NCBI GenBank assembly: GCA_037042915.1 | Contig: CM073196.1 | Span: 930,001-994,000, forward strand | DNA: 64,000 bases | Origin: Auricularia sp. M13 | Lineage: Eukaryota; Basidiomycota; Agaricomycetes; Auriculariales; Auriculariaceae | Direction of reading: 5' to 3' | Shown here: piece by piece, positions 11,239 through 21,305 of the stretch | Position numbering within the stretch: position 1 is the first letter of the stretch | Layout of the letters: each line of letters starts with the position of its first letter | Position numbers and translations under genes: made by a program | Notes under the pieces: model-generated | Seen by the model: only the letters and a program-made list of their open reading frames with translations | Told to the model about the DNA's origin: nothing | The model's database searches: none

Positions 11239-11942
11239 GTAAATCGAAACGACACCGACAACGAAACATCCTTCCGGCCCGCACCGCATACCTCTAGACG
11301 CGACGACGACGGAATACCCTCGACAAACTCCACACGACATACACTCACTGTAGCCACTTACCCCTTTGCTGTCGCCGCTCGGTCCGGGCTGGCCGAGCGC
11401 TGTAGCTTATTTCTCTTCGAATATCTCCTGGAATTACTTACCCACGACACCCCTCGCCGATACCTACGCCAGGCGCCCCACGCATCGGCTGCTTCAGGCT
11501 TCACTCTAGGTTTGACACCGTCTCAGTCTGCATGTAGTAGACGCTTGAGTTACTTACTGGAACTACTTCGGCTGCTTTGCGCATTGAATGCACAGGATTC
11601 ACAGTTTGCTACCCTACTTACTGTAAGCCGAGGTTCTGTGAAGATCAAAAGGTCATGAATCGCGATGAAAATTCGCAGACCGCTGCGATAGATCACGTGA
11701 TGTCAGAGTGCCCGCGTCAAATGCTGGTTTTCCAGTGCTCTCATTGCTGCCTGGCTATGGCAGTGCGTCCAACCGACGTGCAACACATTCGATGGCTTCT
11801 TCGAAGAACGTTTGACCGCTGTGAGTGAGTATTGACGGTGGCAGGTAGGCAGGCATCTGCACTGGCCGCAGAAGACTGAAAAGAAGCTGCCGCGGCGGAA
11901 TTGGCCGACTGGCAAGTTCAAGCAGCAGCAGCGAGATCGAAC
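11239..11942. other. Intergenic stretch, no gene supported
   Basis: This stretch holds the presumed 3' UTR of the lyase and the promoter of the next gene. A short frame at 11577-11828 has no start context or recognisable content. Nothing else stands out. Confidence 0.45.
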
Positions 11943-12224
11943 ATGCCTCACGCTATGGACTACGCTGCAAACACCTATCTGGCGGTCACGGTCTCTCCGA
12001 GCTCGCCGTACATGTCGGATCCCTCGTCGCTCGCGGAGGTGCACTCGCAGCTGCACTACGTCGGCAAAGTCGGCGAGCTCGCGGACGTGCAGCTGCTGCG
12101 CGTGCCGAAATCCGAGTGGGAGACCGTGCAGGACGCCGTGCAGCGGGCGCTCAAAGGCGCGGCGGGCGTGCAGAGCGTCGACGTGCAGGTGCCCAGGCAG
12201 CGGAAGCAGCGAGACGAATTCTAA
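11943..12224 (+). CDS. Small conserved-looking hypothetical protein (93 aa)
   Basis: This single-exon frame begins at ATG 11943 (MPHAMDYAANTYL) and ends at TAA 12222-12224. The middle (SLAEVHSQLHYVGKVGELAD, then an amphipathic segment around WETVQDAVQRAL) looks like a folded alpha/beta domain rather than a random frame. The tail is charged (PRQRKQRDEF). There is no signal peptide or membrane helix. It sits 167 bp upstream of the carboxymuconolactone-decarboxylase-like gene in the same direction. I do not recognise the family and assign no function. Confidence 0.5.
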   Translation: MPHAMDYAANTYLAVTVSPSSPYMSDPSSLAEVHSQLHYVGKVGELADVQLLRVPKSEWETVQDAVQRALKGAAGVQSVDVQVPRQRKQRDEF

Positions 12225-12391
12225 AGCAGCAACGGACCGTTACAGTAAGCTTTGAGGACGCTGCCCCTCGCCGTGTGTAGAACAAACGGTTTGTACACCT
12301 ACAGTACGCTGAAGCAGCTGCATTTTTCTTTCTGCAAATACACGCATTTGCGAGCTGCGAGCAACAGGCGCCGGACAGGCAGGCTTGACCA

Positions 12392-13230
12392 ATGACCGCC
12401 ATCGCCTCGCGCTCCTTCCTCGCGCGCCTGCAGTCGCTTTATCCGTCTTCAGGCGCGAGCCACGTGCAGAAACCATGGTACCACGTAGCAGGCGTCGCGT
12501 ACGCAGCCTCGAATCGGCCTGACGGCGTGCCAGCAGTCTATCGCATGGCCTCTGAAGAGCTCGGCGAAGGACACGCAGACCAGCTCTTGCTGGTCCGGAA
12601 AATGCGCGACGCGGTCTTCCAGGCGGGTCTCACGTGCGGCTATCCTCGTGTGAGGGACGACTTGAAGTGGGAGTAAACCCAGCCTGACGTTATTGCAGAG
12701 CATAAACGCTCTCATAGAGCTGAAAGACGCGACGCCCGAACATTTACGAGACGACAAGCCTTTGCGGTGAGCCTCCCATTAAAGTCCAGCTTTACGGGAT
12801 GCAAAACGGATTTTGACCGTGATACCGCAGTGACGTGACGCGCCCGATCTCAGACCTCCACGCGCAGGGCACCGCGATGTTCCAAGCAGCGTACGGCCCG
12901 ACAGCAGCGCCCGTCGCGCAGCTGCTGAGCTCCATTTACCCGGACTTCTGATTCTTCTGCACGGCCGTGGGCTACGGCTTCACGTACTCCTTCACCGGCG
13001 TGCTCGCGCCCAAGGACGTCTCCTTCGCGCTGATCGCCGCGCTCGTCGCGACGGACGCGCCGCGCCAGCTCGGCTGGCACCTGCACAACGCCGTGCGCAA
13101 CGGCGCGACGCCCGCCGAGGTGCGCGCCGTGCGCCAGATCTGCGTCGAGGTCGCCGCGGAATGCGGCGTGCGCTGGCGGGGCGCGCTGCCCGACTTGGAG
13201 TTGGACGTTGTGGGAGACCAACACGTGTAG
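12392..13230 (+). pseudogene. Carboxymuconolactone-decarboxylase/AhpD-like protein with an in-frame TGA
   Basis: Exons 12392-12649, 12699-12766 and 12831-13230 join in frame by GT-AG introns of 49 and 64 nt and would give about 241 residues, the usual length for fungal CMD-like proteins. The family pattern is visible: INALIELKDATPEHLRDD, then a region around YPDF-FFCTAVGYGFTYSF and a helical C-terminus. The codon at 12949-12951 is TGA where the surrounding context (YPDF-x-FF) suggests a glycine, one base from GGA. Coding quality continues strongly for 92 codons after it to a TAG at 13228-13230. Literally read, the product ends after 147 residues. It may be a nonsense allele, a read-through site, or a sequence error. 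Members of this family carry out thiol-based peroxide or decarboxylase chemistry; I do not see a clear CxxC pair here, so the activity is unknown. Confidence 0.7.
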
Positions 13231-13291
13231 GGAAGAGTAATAGAGCATTCTGGATCCCACCGCATGGTACTGTACATAACACAGAACAAGA

Positions 13292-14582
13292 TCACAGCTT
13301 GCTCTTGGAGTGGGGCCGCTCGGACGGCGGGCCTGCAATCATCAGCCCGCCGTCGAGCACGATCGCGTTGCCCGTGACGTGCGCGCCGCCGCGGCTGACG
13401 AGCCAGAGGACGGTGCCGCCGATATCCTCCGTGGTGCCCGCACGGCCTGCAAGCGCGGTCGTCAGAGTCAAGCGCTGAAGAATGAGGAAGGCAGGCGTAC
13501 CCATGGGGTGCACAGAGTCGAAAGCGTCTTTGCCGCCCGCCTGCTTGTAGCCGAAGGCGGTCATTTTGCTCGGGAAGACACTGTCCTCGGTTAGCAGGCG
13601 TCAGACAGGTCGAGCGCGATGAACGTACCCTGGACATATCGCGTTGACACTGCGCCGACGGTTAGTATCAGTTGATCTGGTTCGGGTAGAAGGCTCGACG
13701 TACGTTATGCACCGCGGGCCAAGAGTGACGGCGAGTTGCTTCGAAAGGTGGATAGCAGCGGCCTTGCTGGTATTGTCTGCGTCTCCATCAGCCAGAGCGC
13801 AAGCCCACAAGCATCACTGACAGCTCCAAAGCCCATTGCCCTCTCCAGAAAGCGACACAGTGCCGCCTTCAGCGCGGGGGCTGATTCCAGCCACCGACGC
13901 GATGTTGATCACGCGGCCGGGGTCGGTGTTGGTGGCGTCCTTGGCCAGGAGGTCGGTGAGCGCGGCGGTGAGGTAGAACAGGCTCTTGACGTTGAGCGCC
14001 ATGATCTTGTCCCAGCCCTGGCTCTCGGGGAAGTCGCTGTACGGCGCGCCCCACGTCGCGCCGCTGTTGTTGACCAGGATGTGCAGCTTCGACTCGCGCT
14101 TCTTGAGCTCGTTGGCGAGCGCGTCGCAGCCGGCTTTGGACTGGGCGCTTCGGTGAGTCCTGACTGGTACTCAGCAGAAGCGGATGCGGATGCGTACGCC
14201 GAGGTCCGCGATGAAGTAGTGGCAGCTGCCTGGTCCCTTCTTGTTCAACGCGTCCGTGACCTGAAGAGCTGGGTCAATGGTCGCATATGACTGGTGGAAG
14301 CGGGAGTCGAACGCGCCTCCTTGAGCTGTTTCTCCTTGCGCGACGCAATGTACACCTTGGCGCCGTTCTGCACGAGCGTGGCCGCAATCATCGTGCCAAT
14401 GCCAGAGCCGCCGCCAGTGACCAGCGCTGCGCGTTCCTTGAGTTCGCGAGCTCGTCGAGTCGGCTGCAACGAGCATACCAACTTTGCCCTTGACATTGAC
14501 CAGCGTCGACACAGAGAGGTCTGTTGGCCGTCAGCGACAACCTGCCGACCGTGCCTCGACGCTGCGTACCAGGAGCAGACAT
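13292..14582 (-). CDS. Short-chain dehydrogenase/reductase (classical SDR)
   Basis: Nine short exons can be traced on the minus strand: 14570-14582, 14479-14520, 14313-14426, 14198-14268, 13822-14140, 13704-13776, 13629-13649, 13501-13580 and 13292-13446. They sum to 888 nt, or 295 residues. The Rossmann cofactor motif is present (ALVTGGGSGIG), as are NNSG, the catalytic Ser region (INIASVAG), the YxxxK active site (YNTSK, assembled across an intron) and the typical C-terminal GTTEDIGGTVLWLVSRGG. The first exon is only 13 nt and exon 7 only 21 nt, encoding VNAICPG. The third intron, 44 nt with a weak GTTCGA donor, is the least certain junction; a GC-AG alternative exists nearby. It probably uses NADP(H) on an unknown carbonyl or alcohol. 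It is convergent with the CMD-like gene, their stops only 62 bp apart. Confidence 0.88.
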
Positions 14583-14911
14583 TGAGCTCAGAGTTGGGGT
14601 GTATGAAGGCGAGGGGAGAGTGTGAGTGTGGGGATGCAACCGGCGTGCACTCGACGCCGGAAGTCGCTCAGGATTAAAAGCATATGCATCACTTCCCGGT
14701 CCGACTCATTGGCGCCGCTCCGCGGGGACAATAGAATTTTTTGCGACCGAATATCTACAAAGAAGGACCAAATGCAATCGCGAGCTTGTATGGCGAAAGC
14801 ACGCATAACCAGGGGAACTAGCAGGCGGGAAAAACAGAATTCGCACCAACTTCGCGACGACTGCAGTATAAGGCCTGCCAAGTACTGCAACTCACGACTC
14901 GGACGTCACGC

Positions 14912-15868
14912 TCAACGCCGGAAAGAGTGGTGGGGGCATCCCTGTGCATGCGGGCTATTGCACTCGCAAACTGCTGTGATAAAAAAGTTGTTGACGACCA
15001 CGGGAAGTGGGACATCGTAAGGCCCGGGGATGCCATAATAGCCTGCCACGGGCGGGAGAGCATACTGCGCGGGCATGTCGCCGTACGGGTCGCCCGGGAC
15101 AGGGTGATCTGCAACAGCGCGGAAATGGTCGTAGCGGGGCTGGTTGGCATGGTTGTCTGGCGAGTTGCGGTCGATCTCCTCGACCTCCTCCTCGTCGTCC
15201 TCCCAGTCCTCGTCGATCGTGGATGCCGAATACTGACTGCTAGAAGGCAAAGACCCGCTCCTCTGGCTGTCATGACGCCGGACGAGGGCCCTCTGCTCTG
15301 GGTTCAGGCGGCTCCAGCCGATGGTGGACTCAGATTGGCGGCTCGACGACGACGCAGCGGACGACCGGCTGCGGTGCGTGCTGCCGGTGCCAGCGCCGCT
15401 GCCGTAGAGGTTGGAAGAGCGGGCGTCCGAGTACCGGGAGCTCGAAGACGACTGCGCCGATCCATAGGCAGATGGGGGAGCGTGGTAGCGAGGGCCGGTC
15501 ACAGTTGCACTACTGGCGTCGCTGCGCGAGCTGCGAGATGAGGCCGAAGTGCTGCCCGGCGTGCGATGCGTGGACCTGCCGCCGGCGGAAGGATGCGTGA
15601 ACCTGCTACCGCCGGAAGAGTGCGCAACAGTGCCGGCGGCGTCGAAGGCCCTGTCGATGATAACCTGCGCAGCCTGCGGGCCGTTCCGCTCGACCGCGCG
15701 CTGGACGGCCCTGTCCAGCTGCTGCATCGTCGAGCCGGAATGCGCGCTGGAGCGCGAGCCGGAGGTCGTTGTTGAAGCGCTAGCGCTGCCAGCGGTCGAG
15801 CGGCGCGACGAGCGCTGCTGCTGCTGGTGCGACGATTTCTTCTTGTTTCCAAACATCCGCTTGAACAT
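14912..15868 (-). CDS. Serine-rich low-complexity protein with acidic patch
   Basis: This intronless frame of 318 residues starts at the ATG 15866-15868 (MFKRMFGNKKK), whose basic head follows an upstream frame that looks non-coding. Residues 15-60 are Gln/Ser/Arg-rich. Residues 50-80 hold a short ordered-looking segment (MQQLDRAVQRAVERNGPQAA then VIIDRAFDAAG). Residues 85-220 are dominated by Ser with Arg, Tyr and Gly. An acidic patch (DEDWEDDEEEVEEID) lies near residue 245. The C-terminus contains two Cys and two His (CECNSPHAQGCPHH) that could bind a metal. I do not recognise the family. The composition suggests a largely disordered, possibly phosphorylated protein. Confidence 0.6.
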   Translation of the reverse strand: MFKRMFGNKKKSSHQQQQRSSRRSTAGSASASTTTSGSRSSAHSGSTMQQLDRAVQRAVERNGPQAAQVIIDRAFDAAGTVAHSSGGSRFTHPSAGGRSTHRTPGSTSASSRSSRSDASSATVTGPRYHAPPSAYGSAQSSSSSRYSDARSSNLYGSGAGTGSTHRSRSSAASSSSRQSESTIGWSRLNPEQRALVRRHDSQRSGSLPSSSQYSASTIDEDWEDDEEEVEEIDRNSPDNHANQPRYDHFRAVADHPVPGDPYGDMPAQYALPPVAGYYGIPGPYDVPLPVVVNNFFITAVCECNSPHAQGCPHHSFRR

Positions 15869-17089
15869 GTTCAAGGGACGGGGCGCAAGGTGAGAGCCTC
15901 GGTTTTCGCAGGGATAGGATAAACAGCACACTGGAAGGGGGAATGTGGTGCAGTCTACGAGGGAAAAAGAGAGCAAGGCGACATGCCCTTTAAATACCCT
16001 CCCCACCGAAGCGTCGAGGCACAGTGTCACATATCGATGAAGATTTCGTGGTGGCCTTTGTGGCCGCTTCGGGACGAGGCGCAAATAATCATCGACGATA
16101 ATCAGGACATGTGAGAGATATGCGGGGGCGCAGTCCCAGCTTGACGTCGCCCATCGTGGTATAGCAGCATGATGCATACACGCTCGGGCTTCGCGCAATA
16201 ACGATCGCATACAAGACGAGTCGGGTCGGACGAGCCAAGCGACTCGGATAGTCCGGTGACCACCGAGCACCGAGCACCGAGCAACGCGCTTCGCAGGAGA
16301 TAAGAACCACCACGATGGGCGAAATCCGAATGAGTACGGAGCTGTTCCTGAGGCGGGCGCAACGACGCCTCAGCGAGAGGCGAGCGTATCAACACGCTTC
16401 AGTCGGTGACAGATTCAACCTGACCTGTCGAAGGGAGCACCTGACCCCTACGCTGTGGGAAGCGTGGGAGCCCCGCCAGCAGCCTCATGGCTCAGGCGTG
16501 CGCTGTCAGCGTCGCAATCTCCTCAGGCACGCCGTCGATGACTGAGTACTGAATGGGAATCGAGAATATATTTGATGGGAGCATGCCCGCCTTTTGTTGT
16601 TCAATCCGGCAGCGGCCGCAAACGTGGTTCTGCTGACCAAAGGTGGCTGCCAAGACTTCTGATGTGCCAGAGCTCGTGGAATAACTTGTTGTGCACTTGA
16701 CGTACGTGCGGGACGAGCGACCGAAGGGTGATGCGAAGGGCCTCCTGTCCCGCACGACAGCGCGAAGAAAGAACGTGCATCCTCGACTCGGCCAGATAAC
16801 AGAGCAGGTCCCCGGTCAATTGCGGCGAGGACGCGGAATCTTCAAAGGAGATGTTGAATCCAGGGCATGTTGACGGGTTGGCGCAGAAGCTATAGGCAAG
16901 TAGATCTCGTGAATTATGCGGTTAGCGAGCAGTATCACAGCGATGGGTCACAGCGGCGACGAGTTGTGAATATTCTAATAGTGCGTGCGTTCGATTCGTT
17001 CCGTAAAAGATCAGATCTCCGAATTGAATCTACTTGTATGTCTTGCTCAAGATGTCGTTGCAAAGTATCGTAGTCGGCGCGTCGCAGCT
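15869..17089. other. Intergenic region with a possible degenerate gene (about 16495-16880, minus)
   Basis: On the minus strand between about 16880 and 16495, two overlapping frames have coding-like composition (LLCYLAESRMHVLSSRC, then QQNHVCGRCRIEQQKAGML). A GTACGT donor and a GGCAG acceptor lie between them, but the spliced frame is not clean. The Cys-x2-Cys stretch vaguely recalls the ends of basidiomycete BTB-domain proteins. I treat it as a possible remnant only. The rest holds no supported feature. Confidence 0.3.
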
Positions 17090-18157
17090 CTAGTTCTTGC
17101 GTTTGATTTCTGCGATGCGCATGAGTTTACACTAGCTAGCTTCTCGGGATTGGGCAACATACCCGTTTTCTTCGGCGGCGCGGGTTGCACTCTAGCTTTA
17201 TTCCTCTGGCTGAACTCGGGGTAGAAGTTCTTGACAGCACGCGTGGAAAAGGCGATAGACAGGCCGACGGCGCACGCAGCACGAATCATCTCGCGGTCGG
17301 GCATGCCTTTTGGCCGGAGAGTTTGGTCCAGCGACTGAATCCAGGGCAACAGATAACGGTGCGCTTCGCGCCAGAAAGGTTGCGAAGCGGGTTGTGTGAA
17401 CAGCGCGAAGAAGGCAGTCGTGAGCGGGGCGACCCAGAGATCCAGCGTTGTCCAGCCGTATGCCTGAAGCTCCGCCGGTGTGGAAAGCGAAAACCCGTGT
17501 GGAGACAGCATGGAGAAGAGATTCACAAAGAAGAAACCTCCGTTTGCAAGTAGCTTGGACAAATGTATCAATGCACATTGTGAGGTGTGGAACAGGCATT
17601 GCTTACCAGCGATCCTAAGCAAAGACCAAATGAAGACGACGTCACAGCCCCGTGAGAACTGGAGAGCAGGGCGCCGGGTACGAGTTCCGTTAAGAGTAGC
17701 GTACGCGTCATGCCATCTAGCAGTGCAATCGGAAGTTCCAGTTCCAGGCTCAATGACGGTACGGAGGGCAGGAGATAGATAACAGCATGCGCGGCGGTAA
17801 ACAGCAGAGGAAAAGTCGGCGAAGTCAAGAAGGATGGCGGCAGGCCCAGCCACGGCGCTACGGAAATGAGCCAGCGCACGAGGCTACAGCAGCCGACGTC
17901 GACACACCCATGAACGCCTCGCCGCCGTACACAACAGTCATCAGGACGCCCAGATCCTTGCAGAACGAGTGCGACTCGGCCTTCTTGCCCGCCGGAACGG
18001 ACTTGTAGTTTATGTCCTTGAGCTGCCGCATGATGAGCGCGAGGCGGAGGGCGCCCATGACGTCCAGCGGGCTTATTCGCGCGCCCGTGGCGGACTCCAG
18101 CGCCGCAAACGGCGTAAGCAGCGTCCGGTACGCGTCGACGACGACCTGGAGCGACAT
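17090..18157 (-). CDS. Multi-pass membrane protein, unknown family, possible ER-retrieval tail
   Basis: Four exons, 17908-18157, 17607-17857, 17163-17553 and 17090-17109, join in phase for 303 residues. The start at 18157 (MSLQVVVDAYRTLL) is the only good ATG. At least four or five hydrophobic segments can be seen: around VLMTVVYGGEAFM, a stretch after WLGLPPSFLTSPTFP through AVIYLL, a long segment ending LCLGSLLLANGGFFFVNLF, WVAPLTTAFFALF, and AACAVGLSIAF. The last exon is 20 nt and gives the C-terminus KKTEIKRKN. Basic residues at -3 and -4 resemble a dilysine ER-retrieval signal. The topology loosely recalls TRIC-type cation channels, but I cannot confirm that. It shares a very short divergent promoter with the Pfs2 gene. 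Confidence 0.75.
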
Positions 18158-18233
18158 GGCGGATGCTGAGCGGCAAGCGGACGGAGGACAAGACGCGTCC
18201 GCGGCGTTTGAATTGCGCGCGCACCTTTTCTTC

Positions 18234-20476
18234 ATGGCAGAGTCCGAAGCTGCCGCCCCTGCGCCCGTTCCGCTGCTCCTGCCACAGGCCTATATACCTG
18301 GACCGCGAGCCGAGAAGGAATGGGTGCCCAAACGCTACCTGGCCGACCCCACGCCGCCGCCTGTGGACGTCGACAAGCTGCGGGAGCTTGAGCTGGCTGC
18401 TCAGAGACAATTATTGGACGGCAAGGCTCTCAAGAAGACGCGTCCACGGCGGACTGTGGATTACAGCGGTGGACTCAGTCGCTGGGCCCTGGTGCGTGTA
18501 AATTACTCGAAATTTTGGGTATAATAATGACAGGCGTTGCCAGTTGAACAAGACGCGGCCTAATCCTCGATACATACCGTATCTTCGACCCGCTGCCTCG
18601 TATATTGTAGACGTAAGTGAATATATTATTTTGTGTGGACTATCACATTGGTCGAGACTTGCCGAAACTCTGCCGGTCTGAGTGGTCTTGAAGTTGCCGC
18701 CACCAATTCCCACGAATTTCAAGTCAATTCGATACTGGAAGAAGTACTGCGGAAACTGCATCGCAGTCGAACTATCAGTCGAGACCCGTCGAGACAGCAT
18801 TTCGTCGCTTGTTTCCAAGACACATCCAGTTCCATCCGCAACGAGTCGACGCGCACAGTGATAGTCCCTGTTCGAGTCAGCACTAACTTCATTTCAGTTA
18901 TTTCCGCCCAAAGCATACGGGGACAACGCGTCGACATCACTATGCACGAAATTCGTCCACACCTCGACAAACAAGATACGATGTCCTGTAAACTGCGTCA
19001 CGGTAGGCGATTGCGTGCGCCCGTGCGCCAATAAAATAGAGCTAACTATGCCCCAGTGGACGCCAGAAGGACGACGCGTACTAACAGGCTCGACAAGTGG
19101 CGAGTTCACGCTCTGGAATGGCCTGACATTCAACTTCGAGACCATCCTTCAAGCACACGACACCGCCGTCCGGGCCTTCCAGTTCAACCACGCTGGGACG
19201 TATCTTGCCAGTGCGGACCAGAGCGGCATCATCAAGTACTTCCAGCCCAACATGAACAACTTGACGGCGTGGCAGGGCCATCGTGAGGCTATTCGTGGTC
19301 TGAGCTTCAGCCCGGACGACGCCAAGTTCGCCACTTGCAGCGACGACTCGACAATACGAATATGGTCGTTCGTGGAGAGCCGCGAGGAGCGCGTCTTGAC
19401 CGGTAAGGGATCCTTGGAACGTGCACGGCATCGTGTTGACTGACTTTCTAGGTCACGGATGGGACGTGAGGTGTGTCGAATGGCATCCCACCAAGGGTCT
19501 TCTGGCTTCAGGAAGCAAAGACAACCTGATCAAATTCTGGGATCCGCGCACTTCGACGGTCCTCACGACATTGTGCGTCCGAGCCCATCCCATGTCATAT
19601 CCCTTTCAGATTCATAAACTAACGCGACCCACACGCAGGCACGACCACAAAAACACCGTCCAAGCGCTGGCCTGGAACCCGACAGGCGACCTGCTCGCGT
19701 CGGCCTCGCGCGACCAGACCGTGCGCGTGTTCGACATCCGCGCGATGAAGGAGTACGCGCTTCTCAAGGGGCACAAGAAGGAGGCGTGCAGCGTCACCTG
19801 GCACCCGCTGCACCCGCTGCTCGTCACCGGCGGGTCCGAGGGCGCGATCCTGCACTGGGACCTCTCCTCGCCGCCCGCGGACCCCGTGCTGCAGGCCATC
19901 GCGCCGCGCGCGGCGCTCACGCAGGCGCACGACATGAACGTGTGGGCGCTGACGTTCCACCCGCTCGGCCACATCCTCGTCTCCGCCTCGAACGACCACA
20001 CCACCCGCTTCTGGAGCCGCGAGCGCCCCGGCGACCCGACGAGCAACTTCTCCGCCGGCGGGCAGAAGCCGCCCGAGGTCGCGCAGGAGGATTACGGCGA
20101 CGACGGCGCCGTGCCTGGCTTCACGGCGTGGGACGAGCAGCAGGGCGGGCCTGCGGGCGGGTCGGGCGAGGACGGCATTCCTGGCTTCTCGGGCGGTGCC
20201 CCGCAGCAGCTCCAGATGATGCCGCCGCCGCATGCCATGCCGCCGCCGCGCGCGATGCCGCCACCGCGTGCGATGAATGGTCATCCGGATGTCGATGAGT
20301 TTGGGCGCGAGCGCAGGGACGGAGATAGGCAAGATGAACGGAGAGAATGGACTCCGAGAGGCGGTGGAGGTGGAGGTGGTCGAGGTGGGCGAGGTAACTG
20401 GGGCGGCGGTGGGCAGGATCGTTGGCGAGATGGCGGCGGCGGCGGAGGAGGAGGAGGGCGATACGACCGTTATTGA
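18234..20476 (+). CDS. PFS2: Pfs2/WDR33-type WD40 subunit of the mRNA cleavage and polyadenylation factor
   Basis: Six exons from ATG 18234 (18234-18491, 18544-18612, 18898-19002, 19057-19402, 19452-19572, 19639-20476) give 578 residues; an earlier in-frame ATG at 18156 would add 26. The conserved Pfs2 lead-in ([30 protein letters not shown]) is followed by about seven WD40 repeats, with clear GH...WD units such as [17 protein letters not shown] and [16 protein letters not shown]. The C-terminal 180 residues are low-complexity: Pro/Met repeats, then an Arg/Gly-rich tail ([15 protein letters not shown]) that could bind RNA. In yeast and animals this protein helps recognise the poly(A) signal within CPF/CPSF in the nucleus. 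The second intron (285 nt) is far longer than the others. Confidence 0.93.
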
Positions 20477-20819
20477 GATTAGGATTGTATCCCCATGATG
20501 CGCCTAGGGTATGTACCATATAGCATTGCTCTGTATTCGACTATAGTCACGGGGTGTGGTGAAGGACGTCGTGTGAGGGGGGGGGGGTCATGCTATAGTT
20601 GCCAACACACCATACAGTTTGGAAACTCGTGATCACTGGATGAACAGACTGCGACATAATACCTGAGTCTGTAGACTCGGAGGACATATGTATATGGCTT
20701 CTCCGTTCCTGTGAGATCCTGAAAAGACTATCTTAAACCATAAATATTGCTGGTCAGTGCTTCGTTCCAGTAAAGTTGGAAGGAGCTCAAGGATACTGAA
20801 AGTTACCCCATGGGATCCA

Positions 20820-21303
20820 GATGCGTGATTACATAATCGGGAGTCTGACAAATTTGAATAAATGCTCAGGAAAACCGCGAGCGTGCGGCTCGGAAGGCCC
20901 ATCGACGCTTACAAGGGACTAAGTCTCCTTTGCAGACTTTACGATGGAAGATAATCGTTCCAATGTACAAGGGACTCATCTTGGCAGCAGTATAAAAAGC
21001 TGCGACGGCCTGCAAGGGGTCGCGTCAACTGCGAACTTTTCCTCTGTTCGAATTGAGGATGACTGATGTGCTCAGGGAAACTGACTTGCCCTAATTGCGT
21101 GACTACATAATCCAAAGTATGATGACTGCGGGATGACAAATTTGAAGAACAGTGCTTAGGGAAACCGAGAGCTGCGGCTCACAAGGCCCATCGAAGCTGA
21201 CTACTCTAATAGGGACTTATTCGGGGAGTACTTCGAAAACTTAAAGGTCTGCAACGGGACGCAGCAACTCAGAACTGATCCCAATCCTCCGAAGTTCGAA
21301 CTG
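20820..21303. repeat. Diverged tandem duplication upstream of the MDR gene
   Basis: Two units of roughly 210-240 bases share, in the same order, GTGA(T/C)TACATAATC, GACAAATTTGAA, AGG(A)AAACCG(C)GAG, a GCGGCTC..AAGGCCCATCGA block, a G(T)CTGCAA(C/G)GGG block and an AACT(C/G)(C/A)GAAC block. The first runs from about 20822 to 21060, the second from about 21093 to 21303, ending at the MDR start codon. The second copy therefore sits where the promoter must be, and the first copy has no gene attached. The 20477-20820 stretch before it is Pfs2 3' flank with a run of nine or more G near 20578. Confidence 0.65.
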
Positions 21304-21305
21304 GC

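Noticed and set aside
17090-18157. Naming the membrane protein a TRIC channel
   Set aside because: The topology is only loosely similar and I could not see the family's signature residues, so it is left as unknown.
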